In this document: one piece after another, positions 1-8,684 of the stretch | How the letters are laid out: the number at the start of each line of letters is the position of its first letter | Position numbering within the stretch: the first letter of the stretch is position 1 | Source: Proteobacteria bacterium UBA4656 | GTDB lineage: Bacteria > Pseudomonadota > Gammaproteobacteria > Xanthomonadales > Ahniellaceae | Assembly: GCA_002405525.1 (NCBI GenBank) | Contig: DHLY01000041.1 | Span: 1,035 to 26,147, forward strand | Reading direction: 5' to 3' | Length of the DNA stretch: 25,113 nucleotides | Program-made: the position numbers and the translations under genes | Notes under the pieces: model-generated | The model's database searches: none | The model's input: the letters and a program-made list of their open reading frames with translations, nothing else | What the model was told of the DNA's origin: nothing

Positions 1-59
1 CCTTCACGGTGCCCGACACTCCGGGGAGGGAGAGGAATGCCGGGGCCGGTGCCGCGAGA

Positions 60-437
60 TCACTTCGACTTGCGAGTTGCCGCTTTGTCCGCTGCGGTCG
101 CGGTCTCGAAGCCCGTCTTGAGCAGATCACCGATGGCTTCGCTGGTCTTGACCGTGAGGCCCATCAGTTCCTGCGAGGCGGCATAAGTCTTCTCGGCGCT
201 GTCCTTGAACAGGGCGAAGGACTTGGGCAACAGGGCGCGCGCACCCTCGACGTCACGGGCTTCAGCGGCCTCGTTGAGGAAATCGACCGCGGCATTGACC
301 TGGCCTTCGAGGTGCTTGAGTTGAAGCTCAACCGTGCGCTCGAAGCCGGCGATGGCGAGGCCATGCGCCTTGAAGGCGGTGTCGGTCCACTGCTTGCCGA
401 ACGCGACGAACTGCTTGCTGTTGAACTGCTCGATCAT
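60..437 (-). CDS. Phasin family protein
   Basis: A 125-aa phasin-type protein. Phasins coat polyhydroxyalkanoate granules or act as stress-related amphipathic helical proteins. The sequence is almost entirely predicted helix with no signal peptide or membrane segment. It shows the phasin pattern of an N-terminal MIEQFN segment, a central stretch rich in Glu/Ala/Leu (residues about 35-75) and a Lys/Ala-rich tail. The ATG at 437 was chosen over the upstream ATG at 563 because a GGAG ribosome binding site lies about 7 bases before it and the upstream extension is Cys/Arg-rich and unlike the family. No PHA synthase gene is in the window, so a granule role is inferred from family only. The gene stands alone, with about 260 non-coding bases between it and queD. 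Confidence 0.82.
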   Translation of the reverse strand: MIEQFNSKQFVAFGKQWTDTAFKAHGLAIAGFERTVELQLKHLEGQVNAAVDFLNEAAEARDVEGARALLPKSFALFKDSAEKTYAASQELMGLTVKTSEAIGDLLKTGFETATAADKAATRKSK

Positions 438-695
438 GGCTGCTCCGTCCGCGGGGACTGCCGGTTGTTGGAGCGCGCAGCGTAGCGCCGATCTTTGTGC
501 AATGCAACATTGATCCTCGCGGGCACATTTCCGAGCATTGTTGCGGATTTTTTGCCCATGCATGCCCGCACAAGGAGGACGCTATTGCACTGCAGCAGCC
601 GGTCCCGGCGAGCTGGGACCCTGCCGTCGCAAGGCCGCGTGCCGCGAGCAAACATCGCCACCCCGCGAGGCGCGGGCCGCGCTCGCACGCTCCGT

Positions 696-1052
696 TCATG
701 GGCCGCTGTAGGTGCATCCGCTGGTGCAGGTTTCGTGTACCACGATGCGCGCCAGCCCGGGCAGGGCCGGCTTCAGGCGGTCCCAGATCCAGACCGCAAG
801 TCGCTCGCTGGTCGGATTCTCCAGGCCCTCGACCTCATTCAAACAGTGATGGTCGAGGCGGTCGAAGAGCGGCTGGAACGCTGCCTTGATGTCGGCAAAA
901 TCCATCACCCAGCCGAGCCGGGGGTCGAGTCCACCTTCGACGTGGACCTCGATGCGGAACGAGTGCCCGTGCAACCTCGCGCACTTGTGTCCGGGCGGGA
1001 CATTGGGCAACCGATGGGCCGCCTCGACCTGGAACACCTTGTGGATGAGCAT
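696..1052 (-). CDS. queD: 6-carboxy-5,6,7,8-tetrahydropterin synthase QueD
   Basis: A 118-aa cytoplasmic enzyme that converts dihydroneopterin triphosphate to 6-carboxytetrahydropterin, the first committed step of 7-deazaguanine/queuosine synthesis. Visible family features are zinc ligands His13, His28 and His30 (in AAHRLP and LHGHSF), catalytic Cys24 in GHKCARLHGHSF, the LDHHCLN segment at 66-72, ENPTSE at 78-83 and the C-terminal HETCTSG. Length matches E. coli QueD (about 120 aa). The ATG at 1052 is the only plausible start: it aligns with the family N-terminus, and no in-frame ATG precedes it. Its first base is also the terminal A of the CCA end of tRNA-Met, and no Shine-Dalgarno site is visible because the upstream bases are tRNA. 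It is probably read from the tRNA promoter. Confidence 0.95.
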   Translation of the reverse strand: MLIHKVFQVEAAHRLPNVPPGHKCARLHGHSFRIEVHVEGGLDPRLGWVMDFADIKAAFQPLFDRLDHHCLNEVEGLENPTSERLAVWIWDRLKPALPGLARIVVHETCTSGCTYSGP

Positions 1053-1128
1053 GGTGGCTACGGGTGGGCTCGAACCACCGACCTCAGCATTATGAGTGCC
1101 GCGCTCTGACCGGCTGAGCTACGTAGCC
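1052..1128 (-). tRNA. tRNA-Met (CAT), elongator
   Basis: A 77-nt cloverleaf on the minus strand with the CCA end encoded. The acceptor stem is GGCTACG/CGTAGCC, the D stem GCTC/GAGC, and the anticodon stem CGGCA/TGCTG around loop CTCATAA (anticodon CAT). The T arm is GGTGG-TTCGAGC-CCACC. The acceptor stem matches elongator tRNA-Met of E. coli, not tRNA-Ile2 (GGCCCC) or the initiator, so elongator Met is the better call; the CAT anticodon alone cannot exclude a lysidine-modified Ile tRNA. The 3' terminal A is also the first base of the queD start codon. Confidence 0.95.
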
Positions 1129-1140
1129 ACAGGACCTGAG

Positions 1141-1169
1141 ATTGTTTCGGCGAAGAACGCGGATGTCAA
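1141..1169 (-). promoter_or_regulatory. Sigma-70 promoter for tRNA-Met (and queD)
   Basis: Reading the minus strand, a perfect -35 TTGACA (1169-1164) is followed after 17 bases by AACAAT (1146-1141, four of six matches to TATAAT). Transcription would start near 1134, a few bases before the tRNA 5' end at 1128. It is also the only promoter-like sequence seen upstream of queD. Confidence 0.7.
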
Positions 1170-1234
1170 GGCGTCGCGGTTGCCGGCGACGCGACGCGTG
1201 TGGAAGAATCCGGGAAAGTCTGGGGCAGCACATC

Positions 1235-1759
1235 GTGATCGATCCCGATGGCTACCGGCCCAACGTGGGCATCATCATCGCCCGGCAAGGCGGCGAGTTG
1301 TTCTGGGGCCGGCGAATCAACCGCGATGGCTGGCAGTTCCCGCAGGGCGGCATGCGCAGCGACGAAACCCCGCTGGAGGCCATGTACCGCGAACTGCACG
1401 AGGAAACCGGCCTCCTGCAGTCGCACGTCGAGGTGCTGGGCTCGACCCCCGGGTGGCTGCGGTACCGCCTGCCGGACCGCTATCTGCGCCGCGACGAAAG
1501 GCCAATGTGCATCGGACAGAAGCAGGTCTGGTTCCTGCTGCAGCTCACCGGCAGCGAGGCTGACGTGCGTCTCGATGCCAGTGCGCGTCCCGAGTTCGAC
1601 CACTGGCGCTGGGTCGATTTCTGGTACCCGCCGCAGCATGTCGTGGCGTTCAAGCGACGGGTCTATGAACGCGCGCTGCGGCAGTTGCAGCCGGTGGCCG
1701 TACGCCACCGGGGTCTGGTCACCCAGCCGCCTGCGACCGCGCCTGCCCCAGAGGGTTGA
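1235..1759 (+). CDS. rppH: RNA pyrophosphohydrolase RppH (Nudix hydrolase)
   Basis: A 174-aa Nudix enzyme that removes pyrophosphate from the 5' end of primary transcripts, which exposes them to RNase E. The Nudix box runs from residue 38 to 60 (G-x5-E-x7-REL-x-EE-x-G-L), with Arg52, Glu53, Glu56 and Glu57 as expected metal ligands. The N-terminal DGYRPNVGI and QFPQGG segments are typical of RppH, and length matches E. coli (176 aa). The start is a GTG at 1235: the next residues IDPDGYRPN align with the family N-terminus, whereas an extension to the ATG at 1142 adds a basic Arg-rich peptide with no counterpart. A GGGG stretch lies about 9 bases upstream. The gene is divergent from tRNA-Met, and its stop codon overlaps the promoter of bfd. 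Confidence 0.93.
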   Translation: MIDPDGYRPNVGIIIARQGGELFWGRRINRDGWQFPQGGMRSDETPLEAMYRELHEETGLLQSHVEVLGSTPGWLRYRLPDRYLRRDERPMCIGQKQVWFLLQLTGSEADVRLDASARPEFDHWRWVDFWYPPQHVVAFKRRVYERALRQLQPVAVRHRGLVTQPPATAPAPEG

Positions 1760-1784
1760 CAATCATTCGCATTCGCAGTGCAAT
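1756..1784 (+). promoter_or_regulatory. bfd-bfr promoter with overlapping Fur-box-like site
   Basis: A perfect -35 TTGACA (1756-1761) is separated by 17 bases from TGCAAT (1779-1784, four of six). Over the -35 and spacer lies TGACAATCATTCGCA (1757-1771), which matches the 7-1-7 Fur consensus TGATAATnATTATCA at 11 of 14 specified positions. Iron repression of the bacterioferritin-associated ferredoxin is established in related bacteria; its use here is inference. The element overlaps the rppH stop codon. Confidence 0.6.
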
Positions 1785-1809
1785 GAGTTCGTCGCTTCCG
1801 GGCTACTAC

Positions 1810-2010
1810 ATGTTCGTCTGCCTCTGCCACGGGGTCACAGATCGCGCGATCCGCGAGGCCGCGGCGCGTGGCGTCCGTTGCCTCGACGTGCTCGCGACAG
1901 AGACCGGACTCGGCACCTGCTGCGGCGCCTGTCGCCCGCTGGCATTGCAGGTCCTGGGCGAGGCGCCGGAACTGCCGCAGTCCTTACCGGCCGCACACGC
2001 GACGGCCTGA
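1810..2010 (+). CDS. bfd: Bacterioferritin-associated ferredoxin Bfd
   Basis: A 66-aa [2Fe-2S] protein. Bfd binds bacterioferritin and passes electrons to its core so that stored Fe3+ is released as Fe2+. The four cluster ligands are visible as Cys4 and Cys6 in VCLCHG, and Cys38 and Cys41 in CCGAC, the C-x-C...C-x2-C spacing of Bfd. There is an extra Cys37 beside the third ligand and another at Cys24. The start at 1810 gives the family N-terminus MFVCLC; an in-frame ATG at 1756 would sit inside the promoter and is rejected. The gene lies 94 bases upstream of bfr in the same direction, which fits its partner, and follows the Fur-like promoter. The C-terminal 15 residues are Pro/Ala-rich and unconserved. 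Confidence 0.92.
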   Translation: MFVCLCHGVTDRAIREAAARGVRCLDVLATETGLGTCCGACRPLALQVLGEAPELPQSLPAAHATA

Positions 2011-2104
2011 CCGCGCCGCCCGAAGCGAGCGATTCGCATTGCGCCGGGCGATGCTGCGCACCGCTATAGTGGTCGTGCAGACCCACCAGCCACGGAGAAG
2101 ATGC

Positions 2105-2575
2105 ATGCGCGGCGACGCGAAGGTGATCGAGCACCTCAACAAGGTGCTGTTCAACGAATTGACTGCGATCAACCAGTACTTCCTGCACGCCCGCATGTTC
2201 GCGAACTGGGGCTTCAAGGAACTGGCCGACCATGAGAAAAAGGAATCGATCGACGAGATGAAGCACGCCGATCGCCTGATCGAACGCATCCTGTTCCTCG
2301 ATGGCCTGCCCAACCTGCAAGCGCTCGGCAAGCTGATGATCGGGGAGACGCCGAAAGAGGCGCTCGCATGCGACCTTAAGCTCGAGCTGCTGGCCGTGCC
2401 GGACCTCAAGGCCGCCATTGCGCACTGCGAGACAGCCGGGGACTACGTGAGCCGCGAGCTCTTCGAGTCGATCCTCGAGTCCGAGGAAGAGCACATCGAC
2501 TGGATCGAAACCCAGCTCGCGCTCATCGAGCGGCTCGGCGAGACCCCTTACTTGCAGACCAAAGTCGGAGGCTGA
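2105..2575 (+). CDS. bfr: Bacterioferritin
   Basis: A 156-aa haem-containing ferritin subunit; 24 subunits form a cytoplasmic iron-storage shell that oxidises Fe2+. All ferroxidase ligands are present: Glu18, Glu51, His54, Glu94, Glu127 and His130. Met52, which binds haem between two subunits, is also present. Length matches E. coli Bfr (158 aa). The ATG at 2105 is preceded by GGAGAAG, and the N-terminus [12 protein letters not shown] aligns with the family. It probably forms an operon with bfd; a possible second -10 (TATAGT, 2065-2070) lies between them but lacks a good -35. It is convergent with the hybrid kinase gene, 16 bases from that gene's stop codon. Confidence 0.96.
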   Translation: MRGDAKVIEHLNKVLFNELTAINQYFLHARMFANWGFKELADHEKKESIDEMKHADRLIERILFLDGLPNLQALGKLMIGETPKEALACDLKLELLAVPDLKAAIAHCETAGDYVSRELFESILESEEEHIDWIETQLALIERLGETPYLQTKVGG

Positions 2576-2591
2576 GGGGCGGCGCCGGGCC

Positions 2592-2594
<3 letters not shown>
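2573..2594. terminator. Interrupted palindrome shared by two convergent stop codons
   Basis: TGAGG-GG-CGGCGCCG-GG-CCTCA is an interrupted palindrome whose ends are the bfr stop codon (TGA) and the complement of the kinase stop codon (TCA). It could end transcription from both sides. No T-run follows on either strand, so intrinsic termination is uncertain. Confidence 0.35.
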
Positions 2595-5102
<2,508 letters not shown>

Positions 5103-5128
5103 TCCCATTCCGGTATGCACGGCGGCGC

Positions 5129-7912
5129 TCAGAGCGCCGACGCGCGGAAGTCGAACTCGAGATCCTGCGTGGCCCGCTGCACGAAGTCGCCCTGCACGAA
5201 GTCGACGCCGGTCGACCACAGCCCGGCCGCAGTCCGCGCGTCCTCGACCTGCGGCGCGATGACGCGTATGTCGCGCGCATGCGCCAGCGAGACGACGGAC
5301 TCCAGCTCGCGCCGCGCCTCGGGCGTACCCGCCACCAGGCGCGCAGCGACCTTGATGTAGTCGACCGTCACATGCTGCAGCAGTTGCTGCATCGAAGGTC
5401 CCGCCTCGCAACCGGCAATGGCGATGCGGAAACCGGCCTCGCGCGCCGCGGCGAACAGCACGCCGACCCCGCGCACGTGCTGCATGACGTCCTCGACCCT
5501 GAACTCCAGCACCAGCCGATCCGCGCCGATCCCCCGCTCGGCCAGCAGGCGAGCGAGGTCCGGGATCCACCGCGCATCGGCGGCCGAGGCAGCCGACTGG
5601 CTGACGAACAGGCGCACCGGCCGGTCGATGCGATCGCGCTCCTGCAGCACCACCAGGCACCGTGCCAGCACCCATCGGTCGACCTGGCCGATGAGGCCCT
5701 CGCGCTCGGCCACTGGCACCACTTCGGCGGCGGTGTGAAGTCGCCCGCGATCGCCGCGCAGGCGCAACAGCACCTTGAACTGCTCCTCACCGCTGCCGTG
5801 CAGCGCCGCGATCGGCTGGAACACCAGCTGGAAGCGGTCGAAGCGCAGCGCGTCATGAATCGAGGCGAGTAGCGAGTCGCCCGCGGGCGCTGCGCGCGGC
5901 GGCGCGACGCGCTCGAACACTCGGACCTTTCGATCCGCGGCCGTGCGGGCGAGCGCGCAAGCGCGCTCGGCGGCATTCACCACCGATCCGGCGTCCTCCC
6001 AGCCCCCGGCGAAGCCCGCGATACCGATGCTGACCGCCAGAGTCAGCGTGCGGTCGCCGACCTCGAACAGGTGGTGTTCGAAGCGCGCGCGGATCTCGTC
6101 GCCGACCGCAACCAGTTCCTGCTCGCTGCGACCCGGCGCCAGAACGAGGAAACTGGTGTCACCGAAGCGCGAAGCCTGGTCCTTGCCCGTCAACGGGCCC
6201 ACCAGCAGCTTGCCGGCCTGTCCCAGCAAGGCGTCGAACGCCGAAAGCCCGATCCGTTCCCGGATCGCCTGCGCGCCGTCGATGATCATGAACAGCACCC
6301 CGCCGACGCTCGACGCCCCGCCTCCCTGCAGCAGAGCGGTGATGCGCGCGAGGAGGTGGGCGCGGCCATGAAGACCCGTCACAGCGTCGATGTCGCTCGC
6401 GGACGCCACTCGGCGCTTCTGGGTGCGGGCCCGGCGCACGCGGTTGGTGACCGCGGAGATCAGATACTTCGGCCGGATCGGCTTTTCGAGATAGTCGTCA
6501 CCGCCGGCCGACAGCGCATCGAAGCGCTTTTCCGCGTCGTGCTCACCGGAGAGGAACACGATCGGGGTGCTGATGAAGCGCTCGCGCTCACGGATCAGCG
6601 CGGTCAGCTCCATGCCGTCGCAGTTCGGCATGTAGAGGTCCATCAGGATCAGCTCCGGGTCGAAGCGCTCCAGCGAATCCAGCGCCTCCAGCGGGTCGAT
6701 CACGGCGCAGGTCTCCATCCCGGCCTTGCGCAGGATCGACTCCGCGAACAGCGCCTGCGAGCGATCGTCCTCGATGATCATCACCCGGAACGGGACGCCC
6801 TCGCCGACATCCAGCAGCCCGCCGATGCGCTCCAGCAGGTCCGCGGCGGAAACCGGCAGCGCCACGAAGGAGTCGGCACCGGCGCGCATCGCCTTGAGCC
6901 GCGTCGCGACATCGGTGTCGGTGGCCAGCGCCATCAGGCCGAGCCGGCCACTGGCGCGAGGACGCATCAGCCTCACGACCTGGCCGATCTCTTCCAGCCG
7001 ATCGATGAAGACGGCATCGACGATGACCAGATTCGGGGTGATCGACTGCACCAGGTCGCGCAAATCGTCGACCGAATCAACCAGATGCAGTTCGCAGCCG
7101 GCATTCTCGAGACGCTGGGCGAGTTCGTTGGTCAGCGCGTTGCCGTCGGACAACAGGTAGACGCGGCGGCCGTCCGCGCCTTGCAAGACCGCGCGCTGCG
7201 GTGGCCCGGCATCCGGCGCCCCGGGCGCGGGCGGGTCGGCGGCGCCGGCCGCCACCGACGTGGCAATCTGGTCAGTTGCGGGCGCCCGGGCGGATGCGGG
7301 CGGAATCGGCAGGGCGGGCCGTGGCAGGAGCGAGTCCGCTGCGGCGGGTGCGGCAGCGCCAGGCGCCGCCGGCAGCGGCGACGTGGAAAGCACGATTTCG
7401 GCCGGAGAGTCGAGGCCGGAGATCGCCGTTTCCTCGCCGGCGCCAGGGGGCGCGGGCGCCCTTGCCACCGCACGATGGGCGAACCGATCGATGAAGGACC
7501 GGGGCGGCGCGACGGCCAGAGGGATGCCCTGCGGCGAGACCGGCACGTTCCCGGGGGGCGCAGGGCTGGCCGACTCCGGCGCGCGGTCGGATGCGCCGGA
7601 TACCGAGATCGCCGCCAGTGCCTCGAACAGACTCTCGAATTCAGCTGTAGACGGATTGGCGAGCGACTCAAGCAGTGGCTCGACCACCGCGAGCACACCA
7701 TCGATCTGATCGCCGAGTGCGGGCATGCCGAAGCGTCGCGAATCGCGCGCGAGCGCGGCGGCGTCGTCCACCGCCAGCGCGAGCAGGTTGACGTCCCAGG
7801 CGCGCTCGAGCATGGCCGATCGGCGCCGCAGAGCGTCCAGCCGCTTGGGCAGCACGCGACAGTACGCCTGCCGGTCCACGCCGTTCAACTCCGTATCGTC
7901 CGTCGCCAGCAT
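5129..7912 (-). CDS. Two-receiver protein with degenerate GGDEF and EAL domains
   Basis: A 927-aa cytoplasmic protein. Residues 1-100 are helical and resemble an HPt fold without an obvious His. A Pro/Ala linker spans about 105-245. Receiver 1 (about 249-365) lacks the acidic pair and Lys; receiver 2 (about 375-490) is canonical with Glu381/Asp382, Asp425, Ser455 and Lys477. The GGDEF domain (about 505-665) reads FGDTS where GGDEF is expected and has no RxxD inhibitory site. The EAL domain (about 680-925) keeps QP (699-700) but has KVL for EAL, and the expected NxS, ExTE, DDFG and final Glu motifs are altered. It is therefore unlikely to make or cleave c-di-GMP. KVL also occurs in the c-di-GMP receptor LapD, and FimX has a similarly degenerate pair, so a receptor or scaffold role is possible. 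The ATG at 7912 sits about 20 bases after the predicted start of transcription. Confidence 0.9.
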   Translation of the reverse strand: MLATDDTELNGVDRQAYCRVLPKRLDALRRRSAMLERAWDVNLLALAVDDAAALARDSRRFGMPALGDQIDGVLAVVEPLLESLANPSTAEFESLFEALAAISVSGASDRAPESASPAPPGNVPVSPQGIPLAVAPPRSFIDRFAHRAVARAPAPPGAGEETAISGLDSPAEIVLSTSPLPAAPGAAAPAAADSLLPRPALPIPPASARAPATDQIATSVAAGAADPPAPGAPDAGPPQRAVLQGADGRRVYLLSDGNALTNELAQRLENAGCELHLVDSVDDLRDLVQSITPNLVIVDAVFIDRLEEIGQVVRLMRPRASGRLGLMALATDTDVATRLKAMRAGADSFVALPVSAADLLERIGGLLDVGEGVPFRVMIIEDDRSQALFAESILRKAGMETCAVIDPLEALDSLERFDPELILMDLYMPNCDGMELTALIRERERFISTPIVFLSGEHDAEKRFDALSAGGDDYLEKPIRPKYLISAVTNRVRRARTQKRRVASASDIDAVTGLHGRAHLLARITALLQGGGASSVGGVLFMIIDGAQAIRERIGLSAFDALLGQAGKLLVGPLTGKDQASRFGDTSFLVLAPGRSEQELVAVGDEIRARFEHHLFEVGDRTLTLAVSIGIAGFAGGWEDAGSVVNAAERACALARTAADRKVRVFERVAPPRAAPAGDSLLASIHDALRFDRFQLVFQPIAALHGSGEEQFKVLLRLRGDRGRLHTAAEVVPVAEREGLIGQVDRWVLARCLVVLQERDRIDRPVRLFVSQSAASAADARWIPDLARLLAERGIGADRLVLEFRVEDVMQHVRGVGVLFAAAREAGFRIAIAGCEAGPSMQQLLQHVTVDYIKVAARLVAGTPEARRELESVVSLAHARDIRVIAPQVEDARTAAGLWSTGVDFVQGDFVQRATQDLEFDFRASAL

Positions 7913-7937
7913 GCCCGCGCGATCCCAAGCCCCGCCG

Positions 7938-7966
7938 AATATAGCAAGCAGTTGATGGAGCGCCAA
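7938..7966 (-). promoter_or_regulatory. Promoter of the REC-GGDEF-EAL/kinase operon
   Basis: On the minus strand, TTGGCG (7966-7961) is followed after exactly 17 bases by TATATT (7943-7938). Transcription would start near 7931, giving a leader of about 20 bases before the ATG at 7912. This supports that start over longer upstream extensions. Confidence 0.6.
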
Positions 7967-8106
7967 TTTCCGATGTCGAACCCGCCGTGCGGAAATCGCC
8001 CCGGTTGCCGGCGTCGAACCGCTGCCCGCAGCCGGTCGCCCTCCCCGGATGCGGCGCGCAGCCGGCGGATCGCGTGGAAGCTCGGGAAACGCGCTCGCAC
8101 GCGGAC

Positions 8107-8135
8107 TTGCGGGCACGCCGGGGCGGGGGTAACGT
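8107..8135 (+). promoter_or_regulatory. Possible fis promoter
   Basis: TTGCGG (8107-8112), a 17-base spacer and TAACGT (8130-8135) precede a very GC-rich discriminator (GCGCGGCCCG). GC-rich discriminators are typical of growth-rate and ppGpp-controlled promoters such as E. coli fis. Both hexamers are weak, so this is a suggestion only. The rest of the 279-base gap between the divergent genes shows nothing else clear. Confidence 0.3.
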
Positions 8136-8191
8136 GCGCGGCCCGACGCCCACTGCATCCGCCGCGTCGATCCAGGTTCCCCGGATTCCCG

Positions 8192-8485
8192 ATGCCCTCC
8201 GTCGCGCAGCCTGCCGCCGAAGCACGCGTTCCGCCGGTCGAAGGCACCGCTCCGCCGCAGCCTGCCCTGCGCGAGGCCGTGGCGTACGCGGTGCGCCGCT
8301 ACCTCGTCGATCTGGGCAACCAGCGCCGCGACGATCTGTATCGACTGGTGGTCAGCGAGATCGAGGGGCCCCTGCTCGACGAGGTGCTGATCCACTGTCG
8401 CGGCAACCAGACCCGTGCCGCCGAACTGCTGGGAATCACGCGGGCCACGCTGCGCAAGAAACTCGCTGCGCTCGGCCGACACTGA
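8192..8485 (+). CDS. fis: DNA-binding protein Fis
   Basis: A 97-aa nucleoid-associated protein that bends DNA and regulates rRNA, tRNA and recombination sites. The C-terminal half carries the Fis signature: DLYRLVVSEIEGPLLDEVL (48-66) for dimerisation and GNQTRAAELLGITRATLRKK (71-90) as the helix-turn-helix. Length equals E. coli Fis (98 aa). The N-terminal 25 residues are Pro/Ala-rich and variable, as usual, so the ATG at 8192 fits by length but has no strong ribosome binding site. In enteric bacteria fis follows dusB; here it stands alone behind the divergent signalling operon and lies upstream of purH-purD, an order I associate with Xanthomonas relatives. Confidence 0.95.
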   Translation: MPSVAQPAAEARVPPVEGTAPPQPALREAVAYAVRRYLVDLGNQRRDDLYRLVVSEIEGPLLDEVLIHCRGNQTRAAELLGITRATLRKKLAALGRH

Positions 8486-8497
8486 GCCGGCGCGGCA

Positions 8498-8548
8498 GGC
8501 GGGCGATCCGGCAGTTCGCCGACGGCCTGCACGCAGGCCAAGCCCGCC
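8498..8548 (+). terminator. Nested hairpin after fis
   Basis: An outer stem GGCGGGC (8498-8504) pairs with GCCCGCC (8542-8548). It encloses an inner perfect hairpin GGCCTG-CACG-CAGGCC (8524-8539). The structure begins 13 bases past the fis stop. No T-run follows, so it may be a structured or Rho-dependent 3' end, or an mRNA-stabilising fold. Confidence 0.35.
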
Positions 8549-8650
8549 CACGCTTCGATCGCGAGACACTCGAACCTGCGCGCCGGGTCGATAGCCGCGA
8601 TGGCCGGGGGACGCAATCTCCCGAACCGGCCCGGGGCGCGCCGGGCGGCC

Positions 8651-8656
8651 TATAAT
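8651..8656 (+). promoter_or_regulatory. -10 element of purH-purD
   Basis: A perfect TATAAT sits 28 bases before the purH ATG, within GCGGCCTATAATCGCC. No good -35 is seen 17 bases upstream (GGCCCG). It suggests that purH-purD has its own start of transcription near 8663 with a leader of about 22 bases. Confidence 0.5.
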
Positions 8657-8684
8657 CGCCGCCCCCAGTCGCAGGTTCACCTCC

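Noticed and set aside
469..509. TTGCAT-17-TACGCT as a phasin promoter on minus
   Set aside because: Each hexamer matches only three of six consensus bases; not distinguishable from chance.
601..620. GGTCCC-N8-GGGACC dyad as a terminator for queD
   Set aside because: The stem is only 6 bp, no T-run follows, and it is about 75 bases past the stop; it may simply belong to the decayed repeat.
1180..1209. TTGCCG-18-AAGAAT as an rppH promoter
   Set aside because: Both elements are weak and the spacing is suboptimal; kept only as a note.
5129..7912. Annotation of the GGDEF-EAL protein as a diguanylate cyclase/phosphodiesterase
   Set aside because: Both active-site motifs and the other metal-binding positions I could locate are substituted, so catalytic naming is not supported.
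6071..8485. An 804-codon open frame on plus across the signalling gene and fis
   Set aside because: Only its last 97 codons (8192-8485) are coding, as Fis. The rest is antisense to a domain-rich gene and has the Arg/Gln/His-rich composition of a high-GC shadow frame.
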